Positions 13,010 to 24,944 of a stretch of 64,000 nt of DNA are shown here, piece after piece. The notes below the pieces were generated by a model. That model was not told the origin of the DNA, searched no databases, and saw only the letters and a program-made list of their open reading frames with translations. The first letter of the stretch is position 1, and each line of letters starts with the position of its first letter. This stretch comes from Tubulanus polymorphus. Lineage: Eukaryota; Nemertea; Palaeonemertea; Tubulaniformes; Tubulanidae. The stretch covers positions 10,685,155 to 10,749,154 of the forward strand of contig NC_134033.1 in assembly GCF_964204645.1 (NCBI RefSeq). The letters run 5' to 3'. Both the position numbers and the translations under genes were made by a program.

Positions 13010-13700
13010 GGGTAAAGATCCCCCTATCCCCTCGCCTGTAAAAAAATATTCCCATATGCCTGTCCTACAGGTAAAACAATACCCATATGCCTGTCCTATA
13101 GGTAAAAAATCCCCATATGCCTGTCCTATAGGTACAAAAATCCCCATATGCCTGTCCTATAGGTAAAACAATCCCCATATGCCTGTCCTATAGGTAAAAC
13201 AATCCCCATATGCCTTTCTATAGGTAAAACAATCCCCATATGCCTGTCCTATAGGTAAAATATTCGCATATGCCTTTTCTATAGATAAAACAATCCCCTT
13301 ATGCCTGTCCTATAGGTAAAACAATCCCCATATGTCTGTCCTATAGGTAAAACAATCCCCATATGCCTTTCTATAGGTAAAACAATCCCCATATGCCTGT
13401 CCTATAGGTAAAATATTCCCATATGCCTTTTCTATAGATAAAACAATCCCCATATGCCACTCATATAGGTAAAAAAATCCCCTTTGGTTCTCCTTTAGGT
13501 TAAAAAATCCCTATATCCCTGACCTATAGGTACAAAAATACCCATATGCCTGTCCTATAGGTACAAAAATACCCATATGTCTGTCTTATAGGTAAACTAT
13601 TCCCATATGCCTGTCATAGGTAAAATATTCCCATATGCCTATTCTATAGGTAAAATCCCCTATACCTTTCCTTTGGGTAAACGAATCCCGGTTTGCCTTT
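13010..13700 (+). repeat. 27-30-bp minisatellite (CCCATATGCCTGTCCTATAGG)
   Basis: About 24 units of ATCCCCATATGCCTGTCCTATAGGTAAAACA occur with small length changes, and they become more diverged towards the right edge. CATATG is strongly conserved. A higher-order pattern is visible, because blocks with CCTTTCTATAGG alternate with the standard unit. Confidence 0.9.
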
Positions 13701-14539
13701 CCTTATCTCTCCTTGGGATATGAGTTGGTTAGCTTATGGGCTATAAAACTAAATCATTGTAAAGTACTAGCTGCATCAAAATTTCATCCCGAATGCCCCG
13801 TGCCACCCCATAAGCTTCCAACACCTCCCTTATACTCCCCCACATTACATTTGCTATGTTATGGCTGTCTTCCAAACATTCTGGACCCCAATAAACTCAA
13901 ACCATCGCTGCAAATTAATCCAGAACCATCAAATTATGAAATTGGTTTTTAACAAAAGTTTGGTGACGAATTGTCTGTTTCGAATCATCAAGTTGTTCGA
14001 ATATCGTCAGTCAAAACGACTTTTCATCCACAGGTTTTTTGTGCCCTTCTCTTGCCTGCGGGTAGAACCCACAAATCACTGATACCCACAAATCACTGAT
14101 ACCTACAAATTACTGATTGAATTCGCGTAAAACTATTGAAAATCAAATTGATCAAAAAGTACTTACGTTCGATGCAGGAAGCATCCATTGCAGGTTTGAA
14201 ATATATATCCAAATAACTTGCTATGGTCCTTTTGAAATCGATATATCCATAATTTAGATCTCACGAATTAGAGACTCGTCTCTAAAACGATGGAAGGTTT
14301 GCCGGCTGCAGTTCGAGGACGACCGAGATGTCGCTGAAAGTTTATATCAAACATTTTTTCCCTGCATAAGTTCTTCGCAGAGAATTCGAAACATTCTGCT
14401 TCGGTCGCCGTGTTTTTTGAGATACTAATCCTTGAGATACTAACTCGAAAGAGGTAATCTTGAAATTACAGAGATCGAGGTTTTCTGTTGAAGTCCTGTG
14501 AGTATGAACTAATGACTGCCTGACTGCAATCTGTAGCTA

Positions 14540-15420
<881 letters not shown>

Positions 15421-15864
15421 GAACAGCTTGTTAAATAATGCGCATAACAATAAACCAATTGTTTATTAGTTCTATGGAAGTTTTGGTCGGTTTTTTTTAT
15501 TGTATTGTTTGAGGAGGCTATGCGCAGTAACGGATGAATTTACATTTGAATCATCGACATCAAACAATATGCATTAAATTACACCATATTGTGTGGACCA
15601 CAATCAGAGACCGAGCACTGAACATCTTATTCAAGTTCTTGAACACGATTTCTCCCTGTGAGGCCTATATACAGCACTGAAGGGTAAGAAACGTTTAATA
15701 AAGATTCTATCCTAGTATTCTGACACTGATTTCTGAAAATGATTAGCCGCCCTAAAACGGTTTTTTCATTTCTCGGCCAATTAGAAAACCGCATATACCT
15801 GAACCGTAACAAACTGCGTTATGTCATTACCAGTTGCGCAGTCATTACTTCGATCGAACAAAGA

Positions 15865-16295
15865 CTATTGTCTAAGACCGGCTTGGTTCTATAGCCAATC
15901 TAACAACTAAAGATCAGACTAGGCGCATTTGAGTTCTATAAAACCTACAACCTGAAACCAGTCTAAGCTCATTTTGGTCATATAATCAATCTAACAACTT
16001 CTGCCAAAAGCCTATTTTACTTCTAAATCCAATCTAACAACTTAGACCAATCTAAGCTCAGTTTTGGTTCTACAACCAATCTAACAGCTTATGACAAGTC
16101 TAAGCTCATTTTGGTTCTACAACCAATCGAAAACAGCATAAGACCAGTCTAAGCTCATTTTGGTTCTACAACCAATCGAACAGCTTAAGACCAATCCAAG
16201 TTCATTTCGGTTCCACAACCAATCTAACAACTTATTAAGACCAGTCTAAGCTCATTTTGGTTCTTTAACCAATCTAGCAACGCGAGGCCAGTCTT
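15865..16295 (+). repeat. Array of the 46-48-bp GACCAGTCTAAGCTCATTTTGG repeat
   Basis: About nine diverged units contain GACCAGTCTAAGCTCATTTTGGTTCTA(T/C)AACCAATCTAACAACTTA. The array is preceded by CAGTTGCGCAGTCATTAC, which also precedes the arrays near 37,740 and 43,680. It is one of several dispersed arrays of a single family. Confidence 0.85.
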
Positions 16296-16847
16296 TGAAT
16301 TTGAGAACACTTTTTTACCTATGTAAGTAAAGAATGTGCAATTGTGTTTTGGCAATGACGTTAAGCAGTTTTGCTCCCGCGTGGGAACAGTCGTCTTTGT
16401 AAACGACAAAGAATTTAAAAAAATCTTCTTAATAGAAAAAAACAATTCAAACATGGTACATACTTCATCCACGCTAGAGTCCAGTTACAATATAAAGATA
16501 TGTATTGTGTCGGTCTTGTCTCCGGGAAGCGAATAGAAAAAAGGAAAACTTCTCGTTTGAATAGAACCGTAAGTTGTTTTATAAGCCGCGATCACACGAG
16601 CATTTTTGGCCCGGAACAAGGGTGCCAAATGGGCCCGGGCCATGCCTGTTTGGCCCGGGCCAAATTTGGCCCGACCAAAAACGTCGGACAAGGCCCGAGC
16701 CAAATTTTAGCACCATACATGATTGCGTTTGAATTGCAACTGGTACCGGAAATGATCCACTTCGCTTTGTTCGAGCATTGTTAAGTATCGAGTGAATTAT
16801 AAGATAAAATCCCACTATTTACCTGTATTTACCACTATTTATCTGTT

Positions 16848-17294
16848 TTGGAAAAGTTTCGTCACTCTCTCCCTTTATTGGATAAACAAATCATTTTCAC
16901 GTATGAAAACAAAATTAGTAAGACTTTGGTTAAAAACAATCAATCTATACCTTTGGACTGCGGAGTTTACAAAATTCCTTGTTTTGGCTGTGATAAAATT
17001 TACTTTGGAGAAACTGGTCGTGATTTAAAAACTCGAATTTCGGAACACAAAAAGGATATAATTAATCAAAAACCGGCTAGTGGCGTAGCCAATCACGTTT
17101 GGAACACTGGTCATCGTTTTAATTTTGATAAAGCCGAAATTATTTATACTTCCAGCAATTACACTAAACGCCATATAGTTGAGTCTGCCCTAATTACTCG
17201 TCACTCAGATATTAGTACCAATTTAAATAATGGCTTTTCTCCGCATAATTCCCTTCTTTCTAAGTATATTACTTCATGCCTTGCCAAACACTAA
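16848..17294 (+). pseudogene. GIY-YIG endonuclease domain of a Penelope-like element (C-terminal fragment)
   Basis: In PLEs this domain nicks target DNA for integration. The frame gives about 148 residues with no ATG near its beginning, as expected for a 5'-truncated copy. Visible motifs are GVY (the GIY element), the CxxC pair IPCFGC typical of PLE endonucleases, YFGETGRDLKTRISEH (the YIG element with the catalytic Arg and His), NHVWNTGH, and a Glu in HIVESAL matching the conserved metal-binding Glu. The frame ends in a normal stop. All expected catalytic positions are present, so the domain itself is not visibly broken, but without the reverse transcriptase it cannot retrotranspose alone. 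The family assignment is confident; the subfamily is not. Confidence 0.88.
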
Positions 17295-17373
17295 TTATTT
17301 ACTCACTCACCAATTTACTCAATTAACCTGTCCTCCTCTGTATATATACCCCTGTTTTTAGTCTATTTCTCAC

Positions 17374-17415
17374 ACCTGACGATGATCTCTAGGGTGAGAT
17401 CGAAACGTCGTGTCT
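17374..17415 (+). ncRNA. Hammerhead-ribozyme-like motif in the PLE tail
   Basis: CTGACGA (17,376-17,382) is followed by a 6-bp helix, GATCTC (17,384-17,389) with GAGATC (17,396-17,401), and then GAAAC (17,402-17,406). CUGANGA, helix II and GAAA in this order form the hammerhead core, and PLEs are known to carry hammerheads. An extra U precedes helix II and I find no good helix I, so self-cleavage is doubtful. It may be a decayed or minimal form. Confidence 0.4.
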
Positions 17416-17839
17416 TTTAAATATTTTAGATTTAATAAATAAATTCTGGTTTTAAAATTCTTTTAATCTGTAAATAGTGGGATTTTATCTTATTATCCGT
17501 TCACCACGTTTGAGTGTGGTCATCGTTCTATCGAGTGAATTGTTTGCGCGTGAACGCGCTCTCTAATTAGGCACGGGCCAAATTTGGCCCGAGCCTGATC
17601 CGTGTCAATTTGGCCCGGGCCAAATCGTCTCCGTGTGATCGCGGCTATCGTGTTCGAGGACTCGATGATATCAGAGTAACTGAAAACCAGCGAATACGCA
17701 GTAGTCGCCATTGTTACGTATAAACACATTATATATACCTGAAAAACCTCGGTACCTTTGTCTGAAAACACAACATCTTGATTTTATAGTACGTCAAGGC
17801 CCTACGTTTGACAGCAATGTCACCATCTTCTGTGTTAAA

Positions 17840-18375
17840 ACCGTGGAACTGAGTCCAGTATCTGTGGAACTGCATCCAGACATGTGGGAATTGAATCTTG
17901 CGGGACTGAATCAGAACTGTGGAACTGGGTTCAGAGCTGTGGTAATGAGTCCGATAATTGTGGAACTGGACCCAGAACTGTGGAACTGAATCTCGCGGAA
18001 CTGAATCAGTACTGTGGAACAGTGGAAATGGGTCCAGAGCTGCGGTACCGAATCCGGTAACTGTGGAACTGGGTTCAGAACGGTGGAACGGAGTCAGAAC
18101 TTTGGATTGTGGAACTGCGGTACTGAGTCCAGTAACTGTGGAACTGGGTCCAGAATTGTGGGAATTGAATATTGTGGAACTGAATCAGAGCTGTGGAATT
18201 GTGGAATTGGGTCCAGAGTTGTAGAACTGTATTCAGAACTCTGAAGCAGAACTATGGAGTGTAAAACTCTGCAACTGGGTCCAGAACTGTGGTACCGAGT
18301 CCAGTAACTGTGGTACTGAGTCCAGTAACTGTGGAACTGGATCAAGAACTGTGGTATAGGCCTACTTTATCCAGA
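17840..18375 (+). repeat. GTGGAACTG-rich minisatellite
   Basis: Diverged units of about 18-22 bases built on GTCCAGAACTGTGGAACTGG(G/A) alternate with GAGTCCAGTAACTGTGGAACTG. The ORFs on both strands are repeat products. The same phrase recurs singly near 20,630, 37,715, 43,650 and 50,740-50,910. Confidence 0.85.
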
Positions 18376-18379
18376 ACTG

Positions 18380-18835
18380 TGTAAGTGTTTGGGAGGTGGC
18401 ATGTTTTTCAGTTGCTGATACCCGGCACGTCAGTATAGACGGTACTGTACACATCATCCCCAGTAAGATTATACCTCTAATGAATTATAGAAATCCCCAC
18501 AAGAGAAGCTATTTGGTTGTCTTTTGTTGTCGGGCGAATTGCTTAGACATCTCCTGATGTGTGCAATGAAAGAGGGCTATTGTGCCGCATCAAAGCCACT
18601 CGTAATTGAGGACGCGGAGAAAATTTATGAATTTCTGCAAATTTCAATAAATGCTCGAGAAAATAGGTTTCGCCGACTGTTGAATCAGACGGTGGCAGAG
18701 ACGCAATCAGAACTCTGAAGGGATTGATGATCGGCGACGGAGGGAAGGAGGGGAACCCGCCCTCGGGGGTTACACACATCGCCGCCTCGTCTGCATCGAT
18801 TGCCTATAGAGATTTGCATCGATTTCACATGCAAA
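18380..18835. other. No gene recognised
   Basis: A plus reading frame (about 18,524-18,718, TTG start) and a minus frame overlap here. Neither has a recognisable domain, a signal peptide or clear splice sites. I see nothing else. Confidence 0.4.
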
Positions 18836-19415
18836 CGCCCCGTTCATCTCTTTCATCCCTTTCGCCCTTCCTCGCCCCATCTCTCTTTCATGATGTCTCA
18901 ATGACTGAGGTAAGGAAGCAAATATTATATTATATTTCAATTAAGAATTTACTACTCTTCTCTTTTCTCTCTCATTCCTTCCCCCTGCCTGTCAATAGCC
19001 CTCCTCACACTCTCATTTATCTATTCTCTCACCTCTCCCTCGCCACTCTCAGTCTCCTCTCTCCACTCCCCTCACTCCTATTCCGCTCTTTCCCTCTCTC
19101 TTCTCACTCTCCTTCCCCTCACATTCCCCATTTCTCTCTCTCTCCCCTTCTCTCCCTGTCTCTCCTTTCCCTCCCTCCCTTTCTCCTCTCTCATCCACCT
19201 CTCATCTCTTTCTCATCTCTCCTCTCCCGCTCCCTCCTCTCTCTATCTGCCTGACTCTCCTCTCTCTCTCATCCCCCTCTCGTCTCTTTCTCATCTCTCC
19301 CCTCTCCCCTCCCTCTCATCTCTCTCCTCTCTCTCCCTGTCTCTCCTCTCTCTCACCCCCTATCCGCTCTTTCTCATTTCTCCCCTCTACCCTCTCTCTC
19401 TCCTCTCTCCGTCTC
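18836..19415 (+). repeat. CT-rich tract
   Basis: Strongly pyrimidine-biased low-complexity sequence (CTCTCTCC, CTCATC and TCCCTC mixtures). The overlapping 176-residue S/L/P-rich ORF is an artefact of it. Confidence 0.9.
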
Positions 19416-19799
19416 CATATATGTAACTCGGCTAGGGGTTCAGTATCTGTGGGCCTCACTCATATAGTTCCACGCAGTTGAACGTCGACTAGTAATCACC
19501 GCGATTCAACTAAACGACAAAAGCCTACAGTTAACTCTCATACACCAAATAATTCTTAATCCAATTGACCGAGTAACCCGTCCATTGTGACCCGTAACCC
19601 GTCCATTGTAGGCCAACAATCGCTGGTGATTGGTGGTGAATGTTGCGTCTAATCGTCGAGGATTTCCTCATCACAATGACGTCATTATCAGCTGCCTGAG
19701 CTATTTACATATTGACCGACGCACGGTAAAACGAGAGAGAGAGAGAATAACGTCCAGAGATTCCGAACATTCTGTGGCGTTCCGGCTTTAAATCAAAAG

Positions 19800-20262
19800 C
19801 AGTCTTAGATTATGAGAATAGTTGTTAGATTGTTTATAGAACCGTCACAGACTTGTCTTAAATTGTTAGATTGTTCAATGGACCAGAATGAGCTCAGACT
19901 GGTCTTAAGTTGTTAGATTTGCTATAGAACCAAAATGAGCCTAGACTGGTCTTAAATTGTTAGATTGGCTATAGAACCATAATGAACTTGGACTGGTCTT
20001 AAATTTTAAGATTGGCTGTAGAACCAAATTGAGCTTAGGCCGATCTTAAGTGTTTGGATTGGTTATAGAACTAGAATGAGCTTAGACCGATCTTTAGATT
20101 AGATTGTTTATTGAACCAAAATGAGCTTAGACTGGTCTTAAGTTGTTAGATTGGTTATAGAACTAAAATGAGCTTAGACCGATCTTTAGATTAGATTGTT
20201 TATAGAACCAAAATGAGCTTAAACCAGTCTAAAATTACTAAGTTGTTAGATTGGTGACCTTA
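19800..20262 (-). repeat. Array of the GACCAGTCTAAG repeat, reverse orientation
   Basis: About nine units read TAAGTTGTTAGATTGG(C/T)TATAGAACCAAAATGAGC(T)TAGACTGGTCT on the plus strand, the reverse complement of the arrays near 16, 43.8 and 52 kb. It ends near TGCAACTGGCCCAG at 20,276, probably the element's terminal sequence. Confidence 0.85.
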
Positions 20263-20793
20263 GCGGTCTCTAATATGCAACTGGCCCAGTTTCAATGAAG
20301 GACACAAAAAAGTAGTTTAAAATTTACTAAATCTGTGAAAAGACGAATCAATACGATAATCAATAAATATCGATTTTTTTATTGACCAGTTTCTAATTAA
20401 CATATAATGATTAGAAAAACCATGAAATATGTTCGGCATTTGCTCATGCGCAGTTGACTACGTCAGGCTCGTCCGGAGACAGTCTGTGAAATATAGAGAA
20501 AACAGAAATCATGCATTTGATAATCAGGATCTAGGTGAGTTAAGAACCCAGTTTTACAATATTGTGAGTTAAGATTTTACTCAGAGTTTTAACTCATTGA
20601 AGATGAATATAGAGTTAACTCTTACTCGCAACTGTGGAACTGGATCCTGAGTTCGGAGTTAACTGTACGTATTTCAGGGGTGGATCTAGGGAAAGGTACG
20701 ATCCGATGGAAAGGAAGAGCATTTTTCGGACACAGCACAGCTTTGATTTAAAACCGTAAACTCCTGAAATTCAAATTACCTCTCCTTCCTAAT

Positions 20794-22240
20794 TTAGTGT
20801 TTCATCTTATCTTTCATAGTCGGCGGTTCAATGATCGTGACTATTTCTTCCGGGTGAGTTTCTTCGACCAATTCAAGAGGAGGTCCCTCTTCGATTACAG
20901 TAACGATACCGTCATCCCCCTTCTTGTCATCGCTACGTCCGATATCTTCGTGGATCTCATGATGTTCCTCGTGGTCCAGACCCGGTTCCTCGATCACGAT
21001 GACAATTCCCTCTTCGTCGTCCCCGTGTATGCCCTCGTCTATGATCATCTCGTCTGCGCCGTACTCGAAGATGTCGTAGTCGTACTCATCCGGGTGCACG
21101 TATCCGCGGCAACGTCCTTTCGGAACGGGCATCGGACCGGGCATTGGACCTCGGTATGGACCAGGTTTCGGACCTGGTCGTGGTCCGGGCATTGGGCCGC
21201 GGTATGGGCCAGGCATCGGACCAGGGCCGGGCTTAGGACCATATGGACCGGGCATCGGACCGCGTGGGCCAGGGCGTGGGCCAGGGCGCGGACCAGGGCC
21301 AGGCATCGGACCCCGTGGACCAGGGCCAGGCATCGGACCACGTGGACCAGGGCCATATTTACCGCCTCCGCCTCCCATTGAGTAACCACCTCCTCCGCCT
21401 CCTCCTCCGCCACCCATTGAGTAGCCACCTCCTCCGCCTCCTCCTCCGCCTCCCATTGAGTAACCACCTCCTCCGCCTCCGCCTCCCATTGAGTAACCTC
21501 CGCCTCCTCCTCCGCCTCCCATTTTGTAACCACCTCCGTGTCCCATTGGGCCAGGACCATGATCCATGGGTCCAGGTCCACCGGGGCCATGCATCATTGG
21601 GCCAGGACCATGATCCATGGGTCCAGGTCCACCGGGGCCATGCATCATTGGGCCAGGACCATGATCCATGGGTCCAGGTCCACCGGGACCATGCATCATT
21701 GGGCCAGGACCATGATCCATGGGTCCAGGTCCACCGGGACCATGCATCATCGGACCACCATGTCCTCCCATATCACCATGCATCGGACCACCATGTCCTC
21801 CCATGTCACCATGCATCATTGGACCACCATGTCCTCCCATATCACCATGCATCATCGGACCACCATGTCCTCCCATATCACCATGCATCGGACCACCATG
21901 TCCTCCCATGTCACCATGCATCATCGGACCCCCATGTCCCCCGGGAGGTCCAAAGTCTATGAAATATAAAGAGTTTGTTGACATATAAACGACCTTCATG
22001 TTTTATGCAAATATCTATGAATAAGTTAATTCTATGAATATTACTTAGAATACACGCTTCGGGCCATACCACAGCTGGGGAAATATATGAGACCTTGAAT
22101 CTGGATTTCAATTGTCGATGATTTTCTCAAGACACAAAAACATTGCTACATGCGGGATTCGAACCCGCGAGCTTCGGATTCTACTTACTGCTTGAATGAG
22201 CTATTCCTATAACAACAGCCAATAACGCTAATAACTTCAT
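20794..22240 (-). CDS. Secreted Gly/Pro/Met/His-rich protein with acidic C-terminal tail (2 exons)
   Basis: I join two exons. Exon 1 (22,240 down to 22,189) encodes MKLLALLAVVIGIAHSS, a good signal peptide, and ends in phase 1 at a GTAAGT donor. Exon 2 (21,956 down to 20,794) follows TTTATATTTCATAG and starts in the matching phase. The product is 404 residues. After cleavage come about six GGHGGPMMHGDM units, four GPMDHGPGPMMHGPGGP units, four poly-Gly blocks each ending YSMGG, and a PGPRGPMP-rich segment. From Cys300 an Asp/Glu-rich tail of about 105 residues repeats (G/E)IV(I/T)(V/I)IE three times. Such proteins occur among extracellular matrix, shell-matrix, cuticle and adhesive proteins; which applies here is inference. 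The long reading frame alone would start at ATG 21,999, but that start has no signal peptide and lies within the intron. No homologue is recognised. Confidence 0.8.
22152..22168 (-). other. Perfect tRNA T-arm motif just inside intron 1
   Basis: The minus strand reads GCGGGTTCGAATCCCGC, a perfect 5-bp stem with the 7-base TTCGAAT loop and a match to the RNA polymerase III B box. It begins about 20 bases downstream of the splice donor of the Gly-rich gene. The upstream TAGCTCATTC, which codes the end of the signal peptide, resembles a weak A box. There is no full cloverleaf, so I do not call a tRNA gene. Confidence 0.5.
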
Positions 22241-22299
22241 CTTGATTATCTTTCACTGAAAATAACCGCGAAATAGAACAATTATTCGAAATTCTTTTT

Positions 22300-23950
22300 G
22301 AAATTCCGATATCATTTAAACATTTTAGATCAGCTCTTGAAATTTATCTTTTTATTCAAGCCTATAGTTCTAGGTATACTTTTACTATGTCCCAGTAGCT
22401 ATATATGTCATAGAAGTATTCTTAGAGCAGTATTTAACCGAATAAGGCACCAAATATTGTAGATTACAATAATTATAATGTTTAATATAACGAAAATTGA
22501 AGCAAAAAATCACGTAGGCTCTATTTTAAGCCGAACGAACTCCGAAAGCAGTCGTCTTTTCAAAAGCGTTCGTCCGAAAATTAACTCACAATTAGAACGC
22601 TAGATATTGTTTTCAATTGGAAGAGTTTTGAAATTGACTCGCAGTATATTTATTTGAAATAAATCTAACTGTTGAATATCACAGTTATTTATACTATTTC
22701 TATTGTTACACCATTTTCTAGAGCGATGTTTTATCAATAGAAACAACCGTATCACTTATTGATTTTGTGAACGCATCGTTTTTCAAAAGCGCAAAAGAAA
22801 TGGATCGATTTACATTATTCAATTAGATAACCCAAACCTTATTCACATTATTCATATTATTCTAGAATTTCTATTAAAGCATATCCATATGTATATAGAT
22901 ATTGCTGTATATATTTTGCAAAATAAGAATGCTGAATAGACTACGATTTAAATGAACTGATAATGAAAGAAGTTTTGAAAGCTACTCATTCAAAATGATC
23001 GGTTTGAAATAACTTGAATATCGCAGGTATGAACACTTTTTCCTGGAGCTATGTTTTCGTCGATAGAAACGACTGTATCCTATAATGAATCGGGAACGAA
23101 TTTTATGTGCATCCTTTCTTTTTCAAAAGTCCAAATGAAGCAAATCAATTTACATCATTCAATCAAATCGTCCGATGCTAATTCAATATTCGTTCATTAT
23201 TCTACGATTTTTTATTCAAATCTATTGCTTGATGCTCTACAGAATCAGCTAGAAAAAAAAAACTAGAATATTTATTACCAAAATCGGATTGTGTGGATGT
23301 TAATCTTTTATGCAAAGTGCAGATGAAACGAATTATAATCTACATTATGCAACCATATTTCCTAAACCTGGTGCAATATTGTTTGTTAAGTTTTTCTACG
23401 GAGTCCGTAAGATCAAATCATAGACATTGACGAAAGACGCCGTGTTGCAAAGATTCGGTATCCCTGAAGATGACCATCAGCATAAAGTCGAAACATTGAA
23501 ATAAACTATTAGCATATAGATAACAAATATTATTCCTTGAGCTAAAATGAAAGAACGTTCGAAATATTTCTTTGAGCTAACAGTTTATCCATTCAACTTT
23601 TCGACTATATCCTAACAGTTATCTTCAGGAGAACAGGAGAATGCATAAGTATCACTGAAGATGACTTTAAGGATATAGTCGAAAAGTTGAAATAAACTAC
23701 TAGCTCCACTAACATTTCAGACTATGCTTTTTCCATTCTTATAATGGGATGATCATATTTCGTTTTAGTCGTTTTCAACCCCAATTCCTCTTAACGCTCG
23801 AATACTTACGGACTTTTTTAATAGAAGGTCCTTTCACCGTGGCCGTTCGAGTAGGTTTTGTACCCGCGGCGACGCGAGTCAATTTAAATAGATGACACGC
23901 CCGCAGCACATGCCCGAAACCGATCCATCTCGCAGACAACACCCGGGCGT
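22300..23950. other. AT-rich, no gene; PLE-tail-like motifs
   Basis: No gene is visible. Three copies of a CTGAAGATGA...(A)GTCGAAA(A/C)(A/G)TTGAAATAAACTA motif lie at about 23,466-23,513 (plus), 23,586-23,635 (minus) and 23,665-23,702 (plus). The last two form an imperfect inverted pair. They resemble the tail that follows the endonuclease at 17.4 kb. Confidence 0.55.
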
Positions 23951-23988
23951 GCGATGAATGATTTCTATCATCTATTCTATTGTTTTAG

Positions 23989-24191
23989 ATGAACGCGCAG
24001 CGCTACGTGTCGCAGCCCCGCGACAACACCTGCGAATCCGTCCTTTATACTGCAAAACATCGCGCCCACTGGAAATACGTTTTCAAAGATATCATACGCC
24101 AACGACTTGTGAAGATGGCACACCTTACTCCGTATGTCGTCAGCCTCGACTACCAAAGACGGTGTTACGCTATAAAGGATACTATTTTTTG
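23989..24191 (+). other. Possible coding exon with strong C/G third-position bias
   Basis: A frame opens right after a plausible acceptor (TTCTATTGTTTTAG) with ATGAACGCGCAGCGCTACGTG. Of the first 18 or so codons, nearly all end in C or G, unlike the AT-rich surroundings. It runs about 67 residues to a possible donor, TTTGCA|GTAAAT, and the open frame continues to 24,294. The translation resembles no family I know. A second frame is also open here, so the frame choice rests on codon bias alone. Confidence 0.3.
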
Positions 24192-24784
24192 CAGTAAATC
24201 ATCTTACTATTACGTCCATAGTCCTCATTCTGGCCTCCGCATAACGAGGCAGATTTATGCAAAATATCAGAATTTCTCGTGTCTTTATCTTTGAGTAAAA
24301 CGTAGTCGAATATTCCCCTTGGGCCCAATCCCCATTTGTAAATAGTCGAGGCTATTCACGGTAAAAAGGTGCCCCTCAAAAAAGCTCGACACGGCCTGGT
24401 CTTGACATTTCACGTTTCTTTTAAATTCAGCCACACTTTCCTCCGTTTCGGTTCAGTCATGATGCACTTGCGTAATGGAAACTATGGTCAAAGAGTGTGC
24501 AGTAGTAGTAACATAGGGCCTAATACGACTCAAAAACAGCGATAGAATCGCTTGTGGAAGAGTATTATTGATTATTCCTTGAACGAGTTTAAAATGTTCT
24601 AAGTTTTAATCATGTTCATCGAATTTTAGTATTTTATATTTCCGAAAAAATGGGAGATGAATGCGTATGAATTTAGCACCACCTGATGCTCGAGCAGCTT
24701 TTTCTGTACCGGTAATCTATTGATGGTTTCCACCAGTGTTTTTAGATATTAGTGGGCTATGGCGGGCGATAACCACCAAAATAT

Positions 24785-24940
24785 AGCATTACTTTGAAAG
24801 ATAGTGAAAAAATGATGAAAAGATAGTGAGAAGATGATGAAAAGATTGTGAATAATGAAAAGATGATAAAAAGATGAAACGGTGGAAAGGTGAAACAATG
24901 AAAAGGTTAAACGATGATAAGGTGAAACGATGAACACTTG
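24785..24940 (+). repeat. GATGAAAAG-type minisatellite
   Basis: Purine-rich units of about 12-13 bases, (GATAGTGA)AAAGATGATGAAAAG and GATGAAACGGTG, repeated about 11 times with divergence. It lies inside or next to the decayed LINE, and the minus-strand ORFs rich in S/F/H come from it. Confidence 0.75.
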
Positions 24941-24944
24941 TGAA

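Larger units (their letters stand above)
16799..17528 (+). mobile_element. 5'-truncated Penelope-like retroelement with 13-bp target-site duplication
   Basis: The insertion is flanked by TATCGAGTGAATT at 16,786-16,798 and 17,529-17,541, a clean 13-bp target-site duplication. Inside are a GIY-YIG endonuclease reading frame and then a tail with CTGACGATGA...GAGATCGAAAC. About 27 bases at the left end (ATAAGATAAAATCCCACTAT...) are repeated in inverted orientation near 17,469-17,494. Penelope-like elements (PLEs) encode a reverse transcriptase followed by a GIY-YIG endonuclease and often have inverted or partial terminal repeats. The reverse transcriptase is missing here, so this is a 5'-truncated, non-autonomous copy. 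Confidence 0.85.
16583..17647. mobile_element. Inverted-repeat element with TTTGGCCCGGGCCAAA cores, split by a PLE insertion
   Basis: The left end AGCCGCGATCACACG and the right end CGTGTGATCGCGGCT are inverted repeats. Each end is followed inward by palindromic (T)TTGGCCCGGGCCAAA modules. Without the nested insertion at 16,799-17,528 the element would be about 330 bp, a typical MITE or foldback size. No transposase is present and the superfamily is not assignable. Confidence 0.7.

Noticed and set aside
13015-13700. CRISPR array (regular 28-bp spacing)
   Set aside because: Whole unit is repeated with no unique spacers, in a eukaryotic context; it is a minisatellite.
21243-21962. Plus-strand ORFs of 89-239 residues opposite the Gly-rich gene
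   Set aside because: Antisense shadows of the repetitive exon; no leader or splice support, whereas the minus strand has a full exon model.
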